From TMED23 sp964639965 (GTDB lineage Bacteria; Pseudomonadota; Alphaproteobacteria; Rhodospirillales; UBA2165): 64,000 nucleotides of DNA. The translations under genes were made by a program, and so were the position numbers. Below the pieces are notes generated by a model. It saw only the letters and a list, made by a program, of their open reading frames with translations. It searched no databases and was not told the origin of the DNA. The stretch spans positions 1-64,000 of the forward strand of contig CAZXGI010000005.1 of assembly GCA_964639965.1 (NCBI GenBank). Direction: 5' to 3'. Within the stretch, counting starts at the first letter, position 1, and every line of letters begins with the position of its first letter. Below are positions 44,597 to 54,339 of the stretch, in pieces.

Positions 44597-46453
44597 TTAG
44601 TGCGGAGGTTTGTTTTTTTTATTATACTTTAATTTTTCATCAAATAGTTCGGTTAAATTTTGCATCATCGTGCCACCTAACTCTTCTGCATCATTAATTG
44701 TTACTGCTCGGCGATAATAACGTGTAACATCATGGCCAATACCAATAGCGGTTAGTTCAATAGGTGTATAATTCTCAATATACTCAATAACGTCTCTTAA
44801 ATGCCTTTCAAGGTAATTGCCGGGATTAACCGATAGTGTTGCATCGTCGACTGGAGCGCCATCTGATATCACCATTAAAATGCGGCGCTGTTCTGGTCGA
44901 CCAATAAGCCTATTATAAGCCCATAGCAGAGCCTCTCCATCTATATTTTCCTTGAGGAGACCTTCACGAAGCATTAGCCCTAGGTTCTTTCGTGATCGCC
45001 GCCAAGGAGCATCAGCTCCTTTATAAATGATATGGCGAAGATCATTTAGTCGCCCAGGTTTAGCTGGTTTGTTAGCTGTAACCCAGTCTTCCCGTGATTG
45101 ACCTCCTTTCCAGGCACGTGTTGTGAAACCAAGAACTTCAGCTTTTACGGCACAGCGTTCCAGAGTCCTTGAAATTATATCAGCACTCATTGCTGCAACA
45201 GAAATTGGGCGTCCTCTCATGGATCCTGAATTGTCAATTAACAGTGTAACAACGGTATCTCTAAAGTTTGATTCATTCTCAACTTTATAGGAAAGAGGGT
45301 GCTGAGGGTCTGTTACAACCCGAGCTAAGCGGCCCGCATCTAAGATACCTTCCTCAAGATCAAATTCCCACCAGCGTTGTTGCTGTGCCATCAATTTACG
45401 TTGTAGGCGATTGGCTAGGCGGGAAACGACACCTTGCATATGCGATAGTTGCTGATCTAATTGGATCCGAAGCCGAGTTAGTTCTTCCGGTTCACATAAT
45501 TCCTCCGCTGAAATAATCTCGTCGTACGTTGTTGAAAATGTCCGATAGCTATTAACCTTACTTTGGTTAAATTCAGGGTTTTGGGGTTGCCCATGCATTG
45601 CTGAGGAAGGATCTTCTTCAGCTTCCTCTCCCTCATCGCCCATATCCTCTATGTCTTCTAATGTATCAGGGTCAAGACCCTCAAAGTCCATGTCTTCGCT
45701 TTCACTGTCTTGATTTTGGCTATCTTGTTCAAGGTCCGAGTTTTCTGACTGTTCTTCATCATTTGAGATTTCTTGGTCTTCATCATGGCCTTGTTCACCT
45801 TCACCTTCAGATTCTGAAGGAAGTTCAAGGTCTTCCAAAATATCTCTGATGGTTTTGCCAAACTCCTCCTGATCATGAAGAAGATTTTTTAGCTCTTTGA
45901 TTTTATTCCCGGCTTTGTCTTCAATCCAAGACCGCCAAGTGTTAATGAGTGGTTCTGCTGATTCTGGTGAGGGTTTCCCTGTTAGTCTTTCGCGTAATAA
46001 AAATCCAACGGCATCTGCAATTTGAGATTCGTCTCGTTCTGTTACTAGATGGTAACCTTTATCCCTGCAGCGGCTCTCATGATATTCGTCTAAGTTGGAA
46101 GCAACTCCTGCAAGTACCCGTGAACCAAGTGTCTCGACACGGGCTTGTTCTGCGATTTCGAACAGTTCAGCACTATTTCCGCCGATTGGTCGTTGACGGC
46201 GAAAAGTTTTTGCGTCGTTATAGCGCAGCCTGAGGGCTATAGCATCTGCTTCACCACGAAGAACACCTAAATCTTCCTCTCCAAAGGTTCGCACTGGTGT
46301 TGGCAAGTGGGCTTGGCAGCCTTCCTCCGTTTGAGTTATACCATGAGCTCCTGGCGCAAATGCCACAGTAACGTTATCGCGGGCAGCAACCGCTTTAACA
46401 GCAGCTTCAGTTACACGTTTTATAAGATCCTGTGTATTCTGATTTGCGGTCAT
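44597..46453 (-). CDS. cobT: aerobic cobaltochelatase CobT subunit
   Basis: A 618-residue subunit of the cobaltochelatase that inserts cobalt into hydrogenobyrinate a,c-diamide in the aerobic cobalamin route. The C-terminal von Willebrand A-like domain contains the metal-ion-dependent adhesion motif LLIDNSGSMRGRPI near residue 405 and later ILMVISDGAPVDD. A long Glu/Asp-rich linker occupies about residues 215-300 (EGEGEQGHDEDQE and similar). It is encoded 24 bases after cobS. The CobN subunit is not in the window. Confidence 0.94.
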   Translation of the reverse strand: MTANQNTQDLIKRVTEAAVKAVAARDNVTVAFAPGAHGITQTEEGCQAHLPTPVRTFGEEDLGVLRGEADAIALRLRYNDAKTFRRQRPIGGNSAELFEIAEQARVETLGSRVLAGVASNLDEYHESRCRDKGYHLVTERDESQIADAVGFLLRERLTGKPSPESAEPLINTWRSWIEDKAGNKIKELKNLLHDQEEFGKTIRDILEDLELPSESEGEGEQGHDEDQEISNDEEQSENSDLEQDSQNQDSESEDMDFEGLDPDTLEDIEDMGDEGEEAEEDPSSAMHGQPQNPEFNQSKVNSYRTFSTTYDEIISAEELCEPEELTRLRIQLDQQLSHMQGVVSRLANRLQRKLMAQQQRWWEFDLEEGILDAGRLARVVTDPQHPLSYKVENESNFRDTVVTLLIDNSGSMRGRPISVAAMSADIISRTLERCAVKAEVLGFTTRAWKGGQSREDWVTANKPAKPGRLNDLRHIIYKGADAPWRRSRKNLGLMLREGLLKENIDGEALLWAYNRLIGRPEQRRILMVISDGAPVDDATLSVNPGNYLERHLRDVIEYIENYTPIELTAIGIGHDVTRYYRRAVTINDAEELGGTMMQNLTELFDEKLKYNKKNKPPH

Positions 46454-46477
46454 AAAGAATCCTTTGATGTTTAAAAT

Positions 46478-47479
46478 CTAAGAAAGAGTTACGTTTGCCG
46501 CCGATTCAGGTAATTCCTCACCGAAACAACGCTGGTAATATTCAGCGATTATTGGACGTTCGATTTCGTCACATTTGTTTAAAAACGTTAAACGAAAGGC
46601 GAAGCCTATGTCACCAAAGATTTGCGCATTTTCTCCCCAAATTATGACAGTCCGAGGAGACATGACGGTAGAGATATCACCATTTATGAAGCCGGATCGC
46701 GTTAGATCTGCAAGTTCCACCATCTTTTTGACAGTGTCTTGACCTTCGGAATTATCATAGGCTGGAACTTTGGCAAGTATAATTGCTTCTTCGGCATCAT
46801 GTTCTAGATAATTCAGGGTGGTTACAATATTCCAACGGTCCATTTGTCCTTGGTTAATCTGCTGGGTACCGTGATATAAGCCCGTAGTGTCCCCGAGGCC
46901 AACGGTATTTGATGTTGCAAAAAGACGGAAAAAGGAATGCGGTTTGATTACTTTGCTTTGGTCTAGTAAAGTTAATTTTCCTTCAACTTCGAGCACTCGC
47001 TGGATGACAAACATAACATCTGGGCGTCCGGCATCGTATTCGTCAAATACTAAGGCAGCTGGATTTTGTAAACACCAGGGTAGAATGCCTTCTTTAAATT
47101 CGGTAACTTGGTTGCCATCTTTTATAACGATGGCGTCTTTTCCTATCAAATCTATTCGACTGATATGGCTATCTAGATTAACACGGATGCAAGGCCAGTT
47201 CATTCTGGCAGCAACCTGCTCGATATGGGTAGATTTGCCGGTACCGTGATATCCTTGGATCATTACGCGGCGGTTATGAGAGAATCCAGCCAGAATTGCT
47301 AATGTTGTATCATGATCAAACTGATATGTCTCGTCGACGACTGGTACGTACTCATTGCCTTTGCTAAATGCAGGTGCTTCCATGTCCGTCTCAATGCCAA
47401 ATACTTGGCGTGCTGAAATAGATATGTCTGGTGCATCAAGCGGGAATACTCCCGCAACATTTAAATTGGTATCGTTCAT
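46478..47479 (-). CDS. cobS: aerobic cobaltochelatase CobS subunit (AAA+ ATPase)
   Basis: A 333-residue MoxR-like AAA+ ATPase that with CobT forms the ATPase ring driving CobN. Walker A is GYHGTGKSTHIEQVA near residue 75, Walker B is LVFDEYDAGRPDVMFVIQ, sensor 1 is FRLFATSNTVGLGDTTG, and the arginine-rich second region lies in STVMSPRTVIIW. It begins 62 bases after the J-domain gene and precedes cobT by 24 bases, so the three are likely one transcript. Confidence 0.96.
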   Translation of the reverse strand: MNDTNLNVAGVFPLDAPDISISARQVFGIETDMEAPAFSKGNEYVPVVDETYQFDHDTTLAILAGFSHNRRVMIQGYHGTGKSTHIEQVAARMNWPCIRVNLDSHISRIDLIGKDAIVIKDGNQVTEFKEGILPWCLQNPAALVFDEYDAGRPDVMFVIQRVLEVEGKLTLLDQSKVIKPHSFFRLFATSNTVGLGDTTGLYHGTQQINQGQMDRWNIVTTLNYLEHDAEEAIILAKVPAYDNSEGQDTVKKMVELADLTRSGFINGDISTVMSPRTVIIWGENAQIFGDIGFAFRLTFLNKCDEIERPIIAEYYQRCFGEELPESAANVTLS

Positions 47480-47541
47480 TTTATTTATTTCCGGTTGTTA
47501 GGTGTAAAATAGCCCAGACCTAAGGTCTAAATTTATTTGTG

Positions 47542-48168
47542 TTAATTATCTTTTAGTCGTCTCATGATTAATTCATAGGCCTCATTAATCTGTTTAAACC
47601 TTTCTTCTAACATCTTGTTTCCGCCGGTACTATCTGGATGATATTTTTTAACCAGCAATTTATAACGTGCTTTGATCTCTGAGGTTTTCATTAAAATATC
47701 AAAACCTAATATTGCGAGAGCTTTTTTCTCTTTTGGAGAAAGGGAATTTATAGCAACCTGTAGGGGAGGCCTTTTGAGAGCTTTCCCTTCGGAAAAAAAA
47801 CTAAACGGGTCGTTATGATTTGCATAATCCATTCCAAAACGTTCAAAACCAACATTTGTATCGTCGTTATTCAGTACCCCACGTCTTTGGCTTTCGCCCA
47901 ATGGCCAAGTTGGTCTATTCCACGTCGTGTCCGAACGGACTAAAGCATCAACTTCCTCATCGGACATGTCTTCATAATAGTTCCACGAGCTGTTGTAAAT
48001 GCGAACATGCTCTAGGCAAAACCAACAATACTCACGGATCCTCTTTTTTGATTTTGGTGCGCGGTGTATTCCCTCTAATCTGCAGCTTGGCCAATCACAA
48101 GAACGGAAGCTAGGTTTTGAGAAATTTTCAGTTTCCAGAACATATTTTTTTTCGATATTTTCTACCAT
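47542..48168 (-). CDS. J-domain (DnaJ-like) molecular chaperone protein
   Basis: A 208-residue protein with a C-terminal J-domain starting near ALAILGFDILMKTSEI and containing the essential HPD tripeptide in KKYHPDSTGG, then FKQINEAYELIM. The N-terminal half has SFRSCDWPSCRLEGIHRAPK and YYEDMSDEEVDALVR, typical of the alphaproteobacterial J-protein found next to cobS. It should stimulate DnaK ATPase; clients are unknown. It is the first gene of the J-domain-cobS-cobT run. Confidence 0.9.
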   Translation of the reverse strand: MVENIEKKYVLETENFSKPSFRSCDWPSCRLEGIHRAPKSKKRIREYCWFCLEHVRIYNSSWNYYEDMSDEEVDALVRSDTTWNRPTWPLGESQRRGVLNNDDTNVGFERFGMDYANHNDPFSFFSEGKALKRPPLQVAINSLSPKEKKALAILGFDILMKTSEIKARYKLLVKKYHPDSTGGNKMLEERFKQINEAYELIMRRLKDN

Positions 48169-48316
48169 AATATTAATATGGTGGCTTTTTTATTAGCTGA
48201 CAAGTGACTGGGGCGAAATAATTAACAAGTAAATTCTGCTTTAAAGTCTATTATATATTTTCAAGTTAGAGCGTAGCAGGGTCAATATTATAATTAAAAT
48301 ATCAATGATCTTGTGC

Positions 48317-48895
48317 CTATTTATGGTTATCATTTTCTTTACAGAATTCGGGCCAAAGTCGTTTGACATTTGCGCCATTAGCATCAAAGGCATGGCAGGT
48401 ATCTATCAATGCCGGACGTTTATTTTTTTCCTTGTAACTGTTGTTAGTACCTTTTTTTTCTCGCTCCTGTCGTGGAATTATTGCCTGATAGGCAGTAGTG
48501 GCAAGCGGGCCAGTAAGTAATTGATTGATATGGGTACAACCTTTTATACCACCTAAAGTATTTTTAACGTTTCGTCCCCATCCGGTAGTAATTTTTAGCC
48601 CCTTGAGACCGGCAATGCGGTCGTTGACAATGGGGCAAATATTAAAGGGTGCTGACTCCGTTATTGCTTCCGCTTTATGAACTACAAGATCTGTATCAAT
48701 AGTTAAACGAACAAGCATATCATGGACGGGGGTTCCTGCGCTTACTTCGCCACGATCTAAATTAGCAAAGCTATATGTTTTTGTGTCAGTTATTCGACCT
48801 TCGATATCCCAAAGGCCATCTTCTCGTTCATATCCCATGCATCGAATTTTGCGAGTATGAATCAATTTTCTTTTCACCGGCTTTGATAATGGCAT
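48317..48895 (-). CDS. DUF2889-family protein
   Basis: A 192-residue cytoplasmic protein. It has the DUF2889 pattern: LIHTRKIRCMGYEREDGLWDIEG at the N-terminus (quoted in part as MGYEREDGLWDIEG), AGTPVHDMLVRLTID in the middle, and the Cys-Thr-His segment KGCTHINQLLTG, then ACHAF-like DTCHAFD. Its function is not established; it often occurs beside aromatic- or phenolic-acid genes in proteobacteria. It is monocistronic here, between the J-domain gene and the CorC gene. Confidence 0.82.
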   Translation of the reverse strand: MPLSKPVKRKLIHTRKIRCMGYEREDGLWDIEGRITDTKTYSFANLDRGEVSAGTPVHDMLVRLTIDTDLVVHKAEAITESAPFNICPIVNDRIAGLKGLKITTGWGRNVKNTLGGIKGCTHINQLLTGPLATTAYQAIIPRQEREKKGTNNSYKEKNKRPALIDTCHAFDANGANVKRLWPEFCKENDNHK

Positions 48896-49016
48896 ATTTA
48901 TTCTCCGGAAAATAAGTTAGCTAAATCGTAACATAGCTTAGAATTCTTAGGTTAATAATAGTTTTCGGTCAAATGGGAGTTGATCAAAATGTTAATTTCA
49001 AAGATAGATTTAGGAG

Positions 49017-50276
49017 CTAACTCGGCGGAGTAATGCGGATTGTAGTTATTTGATTTCGATGGCGGCGAAGTATTTCAAAACGTAATCCGTAGAACATAAA
49101 TGCTTGGCCTACCGCAGGAATACGTCTAGATTCGTGCAAGATGATTCCTGCAACGGTCGTAGCTTCCTCATCTGGTAAATTCCATTCTAAATGACGGTTA
49201 AGATCGCGGATAGTAAAGCTACCTTCAACAATAAATGAACCATCGGATTGTGGCCGGAGGCTAGGCAAGGCAGTATCATGCTCGTCGGCAATATCACCAA
49301 CTATTTCTTCTAAAATATCTTCTAATGTTACAATACCTTGTAGGCTGCCATATTCATCTACAACCAAAGCAAAATGTTCATGGCGATCACGGAAAGCTTG
49401 TAGTTGATCTAATAAGCGCGTAGTTTCAGGAATAAACCAAGCTTTCGATGATAGCGAAGCAATATCGATATTAAAATTGCCTTTGTTATTATATATTGCT
49501 CTCAGGACCTCTTTAGCATGAATTACACCGATGACATTATCCGGTTGATTGCGCCACAATGGCAAACGAGTGTGTTGACTCGCTAAAACTTGATTAACGA
49601 TATCTTCAGCTGAATCCTCAACATTGATCATGGTAATAGTTTTACGGTGAATCATGATTTCACTAACATCTATTTCAGATAGGTCTAGAACGCTGCGAAG
49701 CATTGCACGCTCATTCCGTATGGTTTTACTATCATCTTCTCCGCTTTGGTGAAGTTCAATAGCGCCTCTCAACTCTTCTGTTGTAGAGGCGGTGTCTTCA
49801 TCACTATCAAGTCGAATCCCAATTATCCAAAGTGTATTTCGCGCTAATTTTTGTGTGGCAAAAGTTATTGGAGAAAATAAGAATACTATAGGACGAATAA
49901 TTGGTGCGAGTTTTAGTGCTGTCCTATTTGCATTTTGTAATGCATACGTTTTAGGGAGAATTTCAGCAAACATAACCACAAGTGCTGTCATTATAATTGT
50001 TGCGTAGGCAATACCAGCTTCTCCAAAAAACCCAATCAACAGGCTTGTGGCTAGTGCTGAGGCCAGAATATTAACTAAGTTGTTGCCAATTAGAATAGCT
50101 CCAATTAGCATTCCTTTACGCTCGTGCAATTTGTTTACCGTCTGCGCACTCTTATTGCCCTTAGACTCGAGCTGGTGCATAAGAGGCCGCGATGCGACTG
50201 TGAGGGCTGTTTCTGAACCCGAGAAAAATGCTGATAAGAATAGTAACACAGCAATAGCAACGAGAGATATTATCAT
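49017..50276 (-). CDS. HlyC/CorC (CNNM) family transporter or Mg/Co efflux-type protein
   Basis: A 419-residue protein: an N-terminal CNNM/DUF21 membrane domain with about four helices (FLSAFFSGSETALT at residue 15), a tandem CBS pair (near residues 205-325 with MIHRKTITM and VVDEYGSLQGIVTLEDILEE), and the C-terminal CorC/HlyC domain (GIILHESRRIPAVGQ). The cytoplasmic CBS pair binds Mg-ATP in homologues and gates Mg2+ or Na+ movement. It follows aroB by 18 bases on the same strand, an arrangement common in alphaproteobacteria. Confidence 0.9.
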   Translation of the reverse strand: MIISLVAIAVLLFLSAFFSGSETALTVASRPLMHQLESKGNKSAQTVNKLHERKGMLIGAILIGNNLVNILASALATSLLIGFFGEAGIAYATIIMTALVVMFAEILPKTYALQNANRTALKLAPIIRPIVFLFSPITFATQKLARNTLWIIGIRLDSDEDTASTTEELRGAIELHQSGEDDSKTIRNERAMLRSVLDLSEIDVSEIMIHRKTITMINVEDSAEDIVNQVLASQHTRLPLWRNQPDNVIGVIHAKEVLRAIYNNKGNFNIDIASLSSKAWFIPETTRLLDQLQAFRDRHEHFALVVDEYGSLQGIVTLEDILEEIVGDIADEHDTALPSLRPQSDGSFIVEGSFTIRDLNRHLEWNLPDEEATTVAGIILHESRRIPAVGQAFMFYGLRFEILRRHRNQITTIRITPPS

Positions 50277-50294
50277 GATAGACTCAATTTAAAG

Positions 50295-51419
50295 TTACAG
50301 TTTAGATTGCTCAAAAACAATTTGTACATCTTTCATTTTTATATTGGGGGCCAAGAAGCTTTTACCAATACCTTTTGTTAGAATAAAATTAACTTTACCA
50401 TTCTTGATTTTTTTGTCTGATAGCATGTGGTTTAGGAGGGATTCTGTATTCCAGTCGAATTTACGTATATCGGATAAGTTGGTTGGCAATCCCACACCAG
50501 CAAAGTGCTTGCGGGTTCGTTCTGCGTCGGATTTAGGACATAATTTTAATAGAACGGATAGATCAAAAGCTAAGCAAATCCCAATACTAACCGCTTCACC
50601 GTGTAAAAGTCTGTCGCTGAATCCTGTTTCTGTTTCTAAGGCGTGGCCAAATGTATGGCCGAGGTTAAGTAATGTCCTTACGTTTTGTTCTGTCTCATCT
50701 TCCATGATAATTTCAGTTTTAGATTTGCAACTTTTAAATATAGCCTTTTGAAGGAAATCCTTATATTTTTCATAGTTACCTTGGTAGAGAGTAGGGCCAC
50801 AGTCTTCAAGCCAGGTAAAAAATTCTGAATCATTGATTAAGCCATATTTTGCTACTTCAGCATAACCGGCTAGAACTTCTCTTCTTGGCAAACTGTCTAT
50901 TGTATCAATGTCAGCTATTACTATCCGTGGCTGATAAAATGCACCAATAAGGTTCTTACCATAACGACTATTAATACCCGTTTTGCCACCAACCGAACTG
51001 TCAACTTGAGATAAAAGCGTGGTTGGCACTTGAACAAAATCAATACCACGGAGAATAGAAGAGGCGACATAGCCAGTTAAGTCACCGATTACACCACCAC
51101 CTAAGGCAATTAGAGCAACATTCCGATCAATTTTCATCCCCAAAATATTATTCGTTAGTTTTTCAAAGTAACTAATACTTTTGGTTTGTTCTCCAGGTGG
51201 CAATATAATCTTGCCAACATTTATGCCTGTGATTTCTAATGAATCTGCTAGAGCGTCCAAATAAAGCGGGGCGACATTATCATCTGTTACGATTATAACA
51301 CGCTCACTCCGTGTAGCTGATTTAATAAAATTTCCAGCTTTATTGAGCAGCTGGCTTCCGATGATTATTTCATAACTACGTTCACCCAACGATACGTTTA
51401 TGCGTTCAAAATTTTTCAA
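50295..51419 (-). CDS. aroB: 3-dehydroquinate synthase
   Basis: Second enzyme of the shikimate pathway; closes DAHP to 3-dehydroquinate with NAD+ and Zn2+. The 374-residue protein has ALGGGVIGDLTGYVAS near residue 105, the VPTTLLSQVDSSVGGKTGIN substrate region, EVAKYGLI, and zinc-ligand residues in ETEIIMEDE and NLGHTFGHALE. It overlaps the upstream aroK gene by four bases (ATGA-type), so the two are translationally coupled. Confidence 0.96.
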   Translation of the reverse strand: MKNFERINVSLGERSYEIIIGSQLLNKAGNFIKSATRSERVIIVTDDNVAPLYLDALADSLEITGINVGKIILPPGEQTKSISYFEKLTNNILGMKIDRNVALIALGGGVIGDLTGYVASSILRGIDFVQVPTTLLSQVDSSVGGKTGINSRYGKNLIGAFYQPRIVIADIDTIDSLPRREVLAGYAEVAKYGLINDSEFFTWLEDCGPTLYQGNYEKYKDFLQKAIFKSCKSKTEIIMEDETEQNVRTLLNLGHTFGHALETETGFSDRLLHGEAVSIGICLAFDLSVLLKLCPKSDAERTRKHFAGVGLPTNLSDIRKFDWNTESLLNHMLSDKKIKNGKVNFILTKGIGKSFLAPNIKMKDVQIVFEQSKL

Positions 51420-51982
51420 TCGACATCTTCTTTTGAGTTATAAGTTGCTAACAAATCAATTATCTTTTTTGCAGTTTTGGAAGCCGTTTCATTGCTGGCA
51501 TCTATTACAAGCTCAGATTGAGCGTATACAGGATAGCGTTCCGCAATCAATTTAGATAATATTTCTCTTGTGTTACCCTTGTTTAGTAAAGGGCGGCTGC
51601 TTCGATGTTTTGTTCTCTCCACTAATAAATCTAAATCAGCCCGCAGCCAAATAGCAACACCATTTTTTTTCATTTTGTTTCGAATGCTGAGATCCATATA
51701 CGCCCCTCCACCTGTTGCCAGTACACAAGGCCGTTTACTCAATATACGCTCAATTACACGTCGCTCACCATCCCTAAAATATTTTTCACCAAACTGTTCA
51801 AAGATCTCTTGGATACTGTATCCAGAGGCTTTCTCGATTTCTATATCCGTATCAATAAATGGTAAACTTACTGACGATGCAATAATGCGTCCTAATTTTG
51901 TTTTACCTGCTCCCATTAGTCCAACTAAAAAGATAAATTTATCTTTTGGCCAATTTGGTAGGTTAATAAATTCTTGTTTCAT
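51416..51982 (-). CDS. aroK: shikimate kinase
   Basis: Phosphorylates shikimate at O3 with ATP. The 188-residue protein contains Walker A LVGLMGAGKTKLGR, the DTDIEIEK magnesium/substrate region, FRDGERRVIERIL, and LATGGGAYMD with the shikimate-binding glycine triplet; the lid arginine region is RTKHRSSRPLL. It heads the aroK-aroB-CorC/HlyC cluster. About 190 bases separate it from the divergent small ORF at 52170. Confidence 0.95.
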   Translation of the reverse strand: MKQEFINLPNWPKDKFIFLVGLMGAGKTKLGRIIASSVSLPFIDTDIEIEKASGYSIQEIFEQFGEKYFRDGERRVIERILSKRPCVLATGGGAYMDLSIRNKMKKNGVAIWLRADLDLLVERTKHRSSRPLLNKGNTREILSKLIAERYPVYAQSELVIDASNETASKTAKKIIDLLATYNSKEDVD

Positions 51983-52169
51983 CTCATTTTTTGCCGTTTT
52001 ATATATAGTTTGCAGGTATTTTAATGCTAATTTTCCGAATTTGCCGAAATATTGCCATACTTTACCAATATCATTTATTTAATTTTAGTTTATTAGATGG
52101 TAAAAATTTCTTAACTATATAGAAAAGTAGCTTGTTCAGCTATATGTTGAATAACGGAAGTTTACACTT

Positions 52170-52310
52170 ATGAAAAATATCTCGCGTTTAGGGCTTTTAT
52201 TATCTGCTATATTTATTATTGGAGCTATATTATTTTTGTCTAAATGGGAGATTCCAGCCCCAGTTATGGAAGTTGAAAAAGTTATATCAAATGATAAATT
52301 TCCTAAGTAG
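52170..52310 (+). CDS. 46-residue membrane-anchored small protein
   Basis: The ATG at 52170 opens 46 codons: an N-terminal hydrophobic helix (ISRLGLLLSAIFIIGAILFL) and a short tail ending KWEIPAPVMEVEKVISNDKF then PK. The tail resembles the WDIP-P-x-x-x-VEK-V-I-x-x-D-x-F-P pattern that I associate with small proteins at this locus in related alphaproteobacteria; that recollection is not verified here. Its stop overlaps the start of the next gene by 20 bases. It is too short for the usual length cut-off and has no other competitor. Function unknown; likely inner-membrane. Confidence 0.6.
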   Translation: MKNISRLGLLLSAIFIIGAILFLSKWEIPAPVMEVEKVISNDKFPK

Positions 52311-54204
52311 AAAAAGTCAATTGAGAAATTTTGCTTTAACTCTGCTAGCAAGTTTATTTTTTGCTAGTGCGATATTTACATCTGCGAATTCACAGGCTCT
52401 GACCGAGCAACCGACCCTTTTGACGCCCAAAAAGAATTTGAAGTCATTAACGGAGAGTGAATTTTCGAAAGATAAATCTCCGTCTTTGACTTCTCCCAAG
52501 AAATTAAAGACACCTCCTTCTGCGCGTGTTCGTACTCCAATTAAAATAAATGTAGAAAAATTAGCGAAAATTGATAGTGATTCTGTAGGAACATTGACTG
52601 AAGAGCATGGGGGATTTGGCTTTAATATGTGGGAGGGAACAAATAGGTCTTTGGTTGAGAGATTGTTACCTAAATTACCTGTCAATTCTTCCTCGCGGAC
52701 CATGCGTGCCCTGATGCGGCGTTTATTGCTAAGCTCAGCAAAATCACCCAAAGAAGTTAATGTAACAGGTAAAGGTTCATCCTCGGACCATTCTAATTTC
52801 CAAAGTTCTGATTCTAAAGGTGAGGGAAAATTACTTGTAATGCGCATTGAACGTTTATCCGCAATGGGGGATATAGATGGTGTTTACGACTTGGTGAAAG
52901 TAGCCCCTAATCGTTCTATTGATCCAATCCTGTTGAAAAATGAGGTAGATATACTTTTTCTCTCGAATGATAATTCACGAGCCTGTGATTTAGTTTTGCG
53001 TCAAATTGGTAAAATAGAGGTACCATATTGGCAAAAAGCATCAATTTATTGTCAGGCTCTTGCCGGAAACCATGATGAAGCGAATCTAGGGGCTAATCTG
53101 TTGCGTGAGATTGGTGAAAAAGACGAAGTTTTTTATGGTTTGATAAATTCATTGACGGGAGTTGAGAAATATAAAATTACAAGTTTGCCCAATCCCACAC
53201 CACTTCATTTTTCTATGATCCGTGCTGCTAAGATTAGATTACCAAAAGATGTTACTTCCTCTGGCAACCCTGCCGTGCTCAAAACCATAGCTACTAGCCC
53301 AAATGCTGAACCTGAGTTACGTGTTGAAACGGCTGAGCGCGCTGAATCGATAGGTGTATTAGATACCGAGGTGCTTCGGCAAATTTATGCTGGTGTTACA
53401 TTTACTCAAGAATCTTTAGATAATGCTTTGTCGCAAGCAATTACTGAGCGTACGGCCTTAAGTCGGGCGCTTCTTTACCGAAAGGCGATGATTGAAAATA
53501 TTCCTAGCGCAAAAGTGGAAATTCTGAGCCAGGTATTTAAATTGGCAAGAGAAGTTGGGCTATTCCAATTAACATCTCGTGTTTATTATAAAATTTTAAA
53601 AAATTTACCTGCAACACAAGACCTGATTTGGTTTGCTCCTGAGGCGATGAGGGCTTTATTAGCAGCAGGCGATTCAGCCGCCGCACAAATCTGGCTTAAC
53701 GTCATAAAAACGTCAGGTTTGGCTGATGAAAGAATAATTGGACTTCGCGATCAACTAGTTCCGTTAGCGAGGTTGAATGGGCAAATACCTGATGAGGAAT
53801 GGGATAGCATAAAGATTGACAATTGGTGGAATGCACTTGCGAACAAAAACGAGAACCCGATTGATACACGGTTAATCCATGCCCGTGCGACGTTACTGTA
53901 CAACTTACTGGAGGCATTAGGAGATAACGTTCCAGGGCACCGTTGGGAAGCCTTGTTAGATGGGCCGCCAAGATATACAACTATCATACCACAATCCGCC
54001 CTATGGCAGAAGCTGAGCCAAGCTGTTGACGGAGCCAAACGCGCAGAGGTCGTTCTATTTAGTTTACTGATGCTTGGTGAATTTGGGCCAACTCAAATCA
54101 ATCCAATTGTCTTGCGTCAAGTCGTTATGAGCCTCAATCTTGTTGGCTTGTCAGTGGAAGCGCGCTCCCTTGCTCTAGAATCTGCGGTTGTTGCAGGACT
54201 TTAA
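52291..54204 (+). CDS. large secreted protein of unknown function
   Basis: A 637-residue protein from ATG 52291, overlapping the small ORF by 20 bases. The earlier possible start at 52219 would prepend 24 unlikely residues. Residues 1-35 form a signal peptide (LRNFALTLLASLFFASAIF) and residues 36-100 are Lys/Pro/Thr-rich. The rest is helical, with repeated alpha-alpha units (for example RIERLSAMGDIDGVYDLVKV, AKIRLPKDV, VLRQIYAGVTF) suggesting a TPR-like solenoid. I do not recognise a named family. It sits between aroK and xerD, which is a common place for such proteins in alphaproteobacteria. Confidence 0.7.
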   Translation: MINFLSRKSQLRNFALTLLASLFFASAIFTSANSQALTEQPTLLTPKKNLKSLTESEFSKDKSPSLTSPKKLKTPPSARVRTPIKINVEKLAKIDSDSVGTLTEEHGGFGFNMWEGTNRSLVERLLPKLPVNSSSRTMRALMRRLLLSSAKSPKEVNVTGKGSSSDHSNFQSSDSKGEGKLLVMRIERLSAMGDIDGVYDLVKVAPNRSIDPILLKNEVDILFLSNDNSRACDLVLRQIGKIEVPYWQKASIYCQALAGNHDEANLGANLLREIGEKDEVFYGLINSLTGVEKYKITSLPNPTPLHFSMIRAAKIRLPKDVTSSGNPAVLKTIATSPNAEPELRVETAERAESIGVLDTEVLRQIYAGVTFTQESLDNALSQAITERTALSRALLYRKAMIENIPSAKVEILSQVFKLAREVGLFQLTSRVYYKILKNLPATQDLIWFAPEAMRALLAAGDSAAAQIWLNVIKTSGLADERIIGLRDQLVPLARLNGQIPDEEWDSIKIDNWWNALANKNENPIDTRLIHARATLLYNLLEALGDNVPGHRWEALLDGPPRYTTIIPQSALWQKLSQAVDGAKRAEVVLFSLLMLGEFGPTQINPIVLRQVVMSLNLVGLSVEARSLALESAVVAGL

Positions 54205-54339
54205 TATTATCTAGATCAAAATGATAGGTTTACCGATTTCTGTTCTTTGAATTGAATAGCTTAGATTTACATAGAAGGTGCAGTCTATTTGATTTTAGTT
54301 ATTAACAGTTAACTATAATTGTTTATGCTTAAGCTTATC

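Noticed and set aside
52317..52847. 176-codon minus-strand frame
   Set aside because: It is antisense to the large secreted protein, which has a signal peptide and a good start; this frame has neither.
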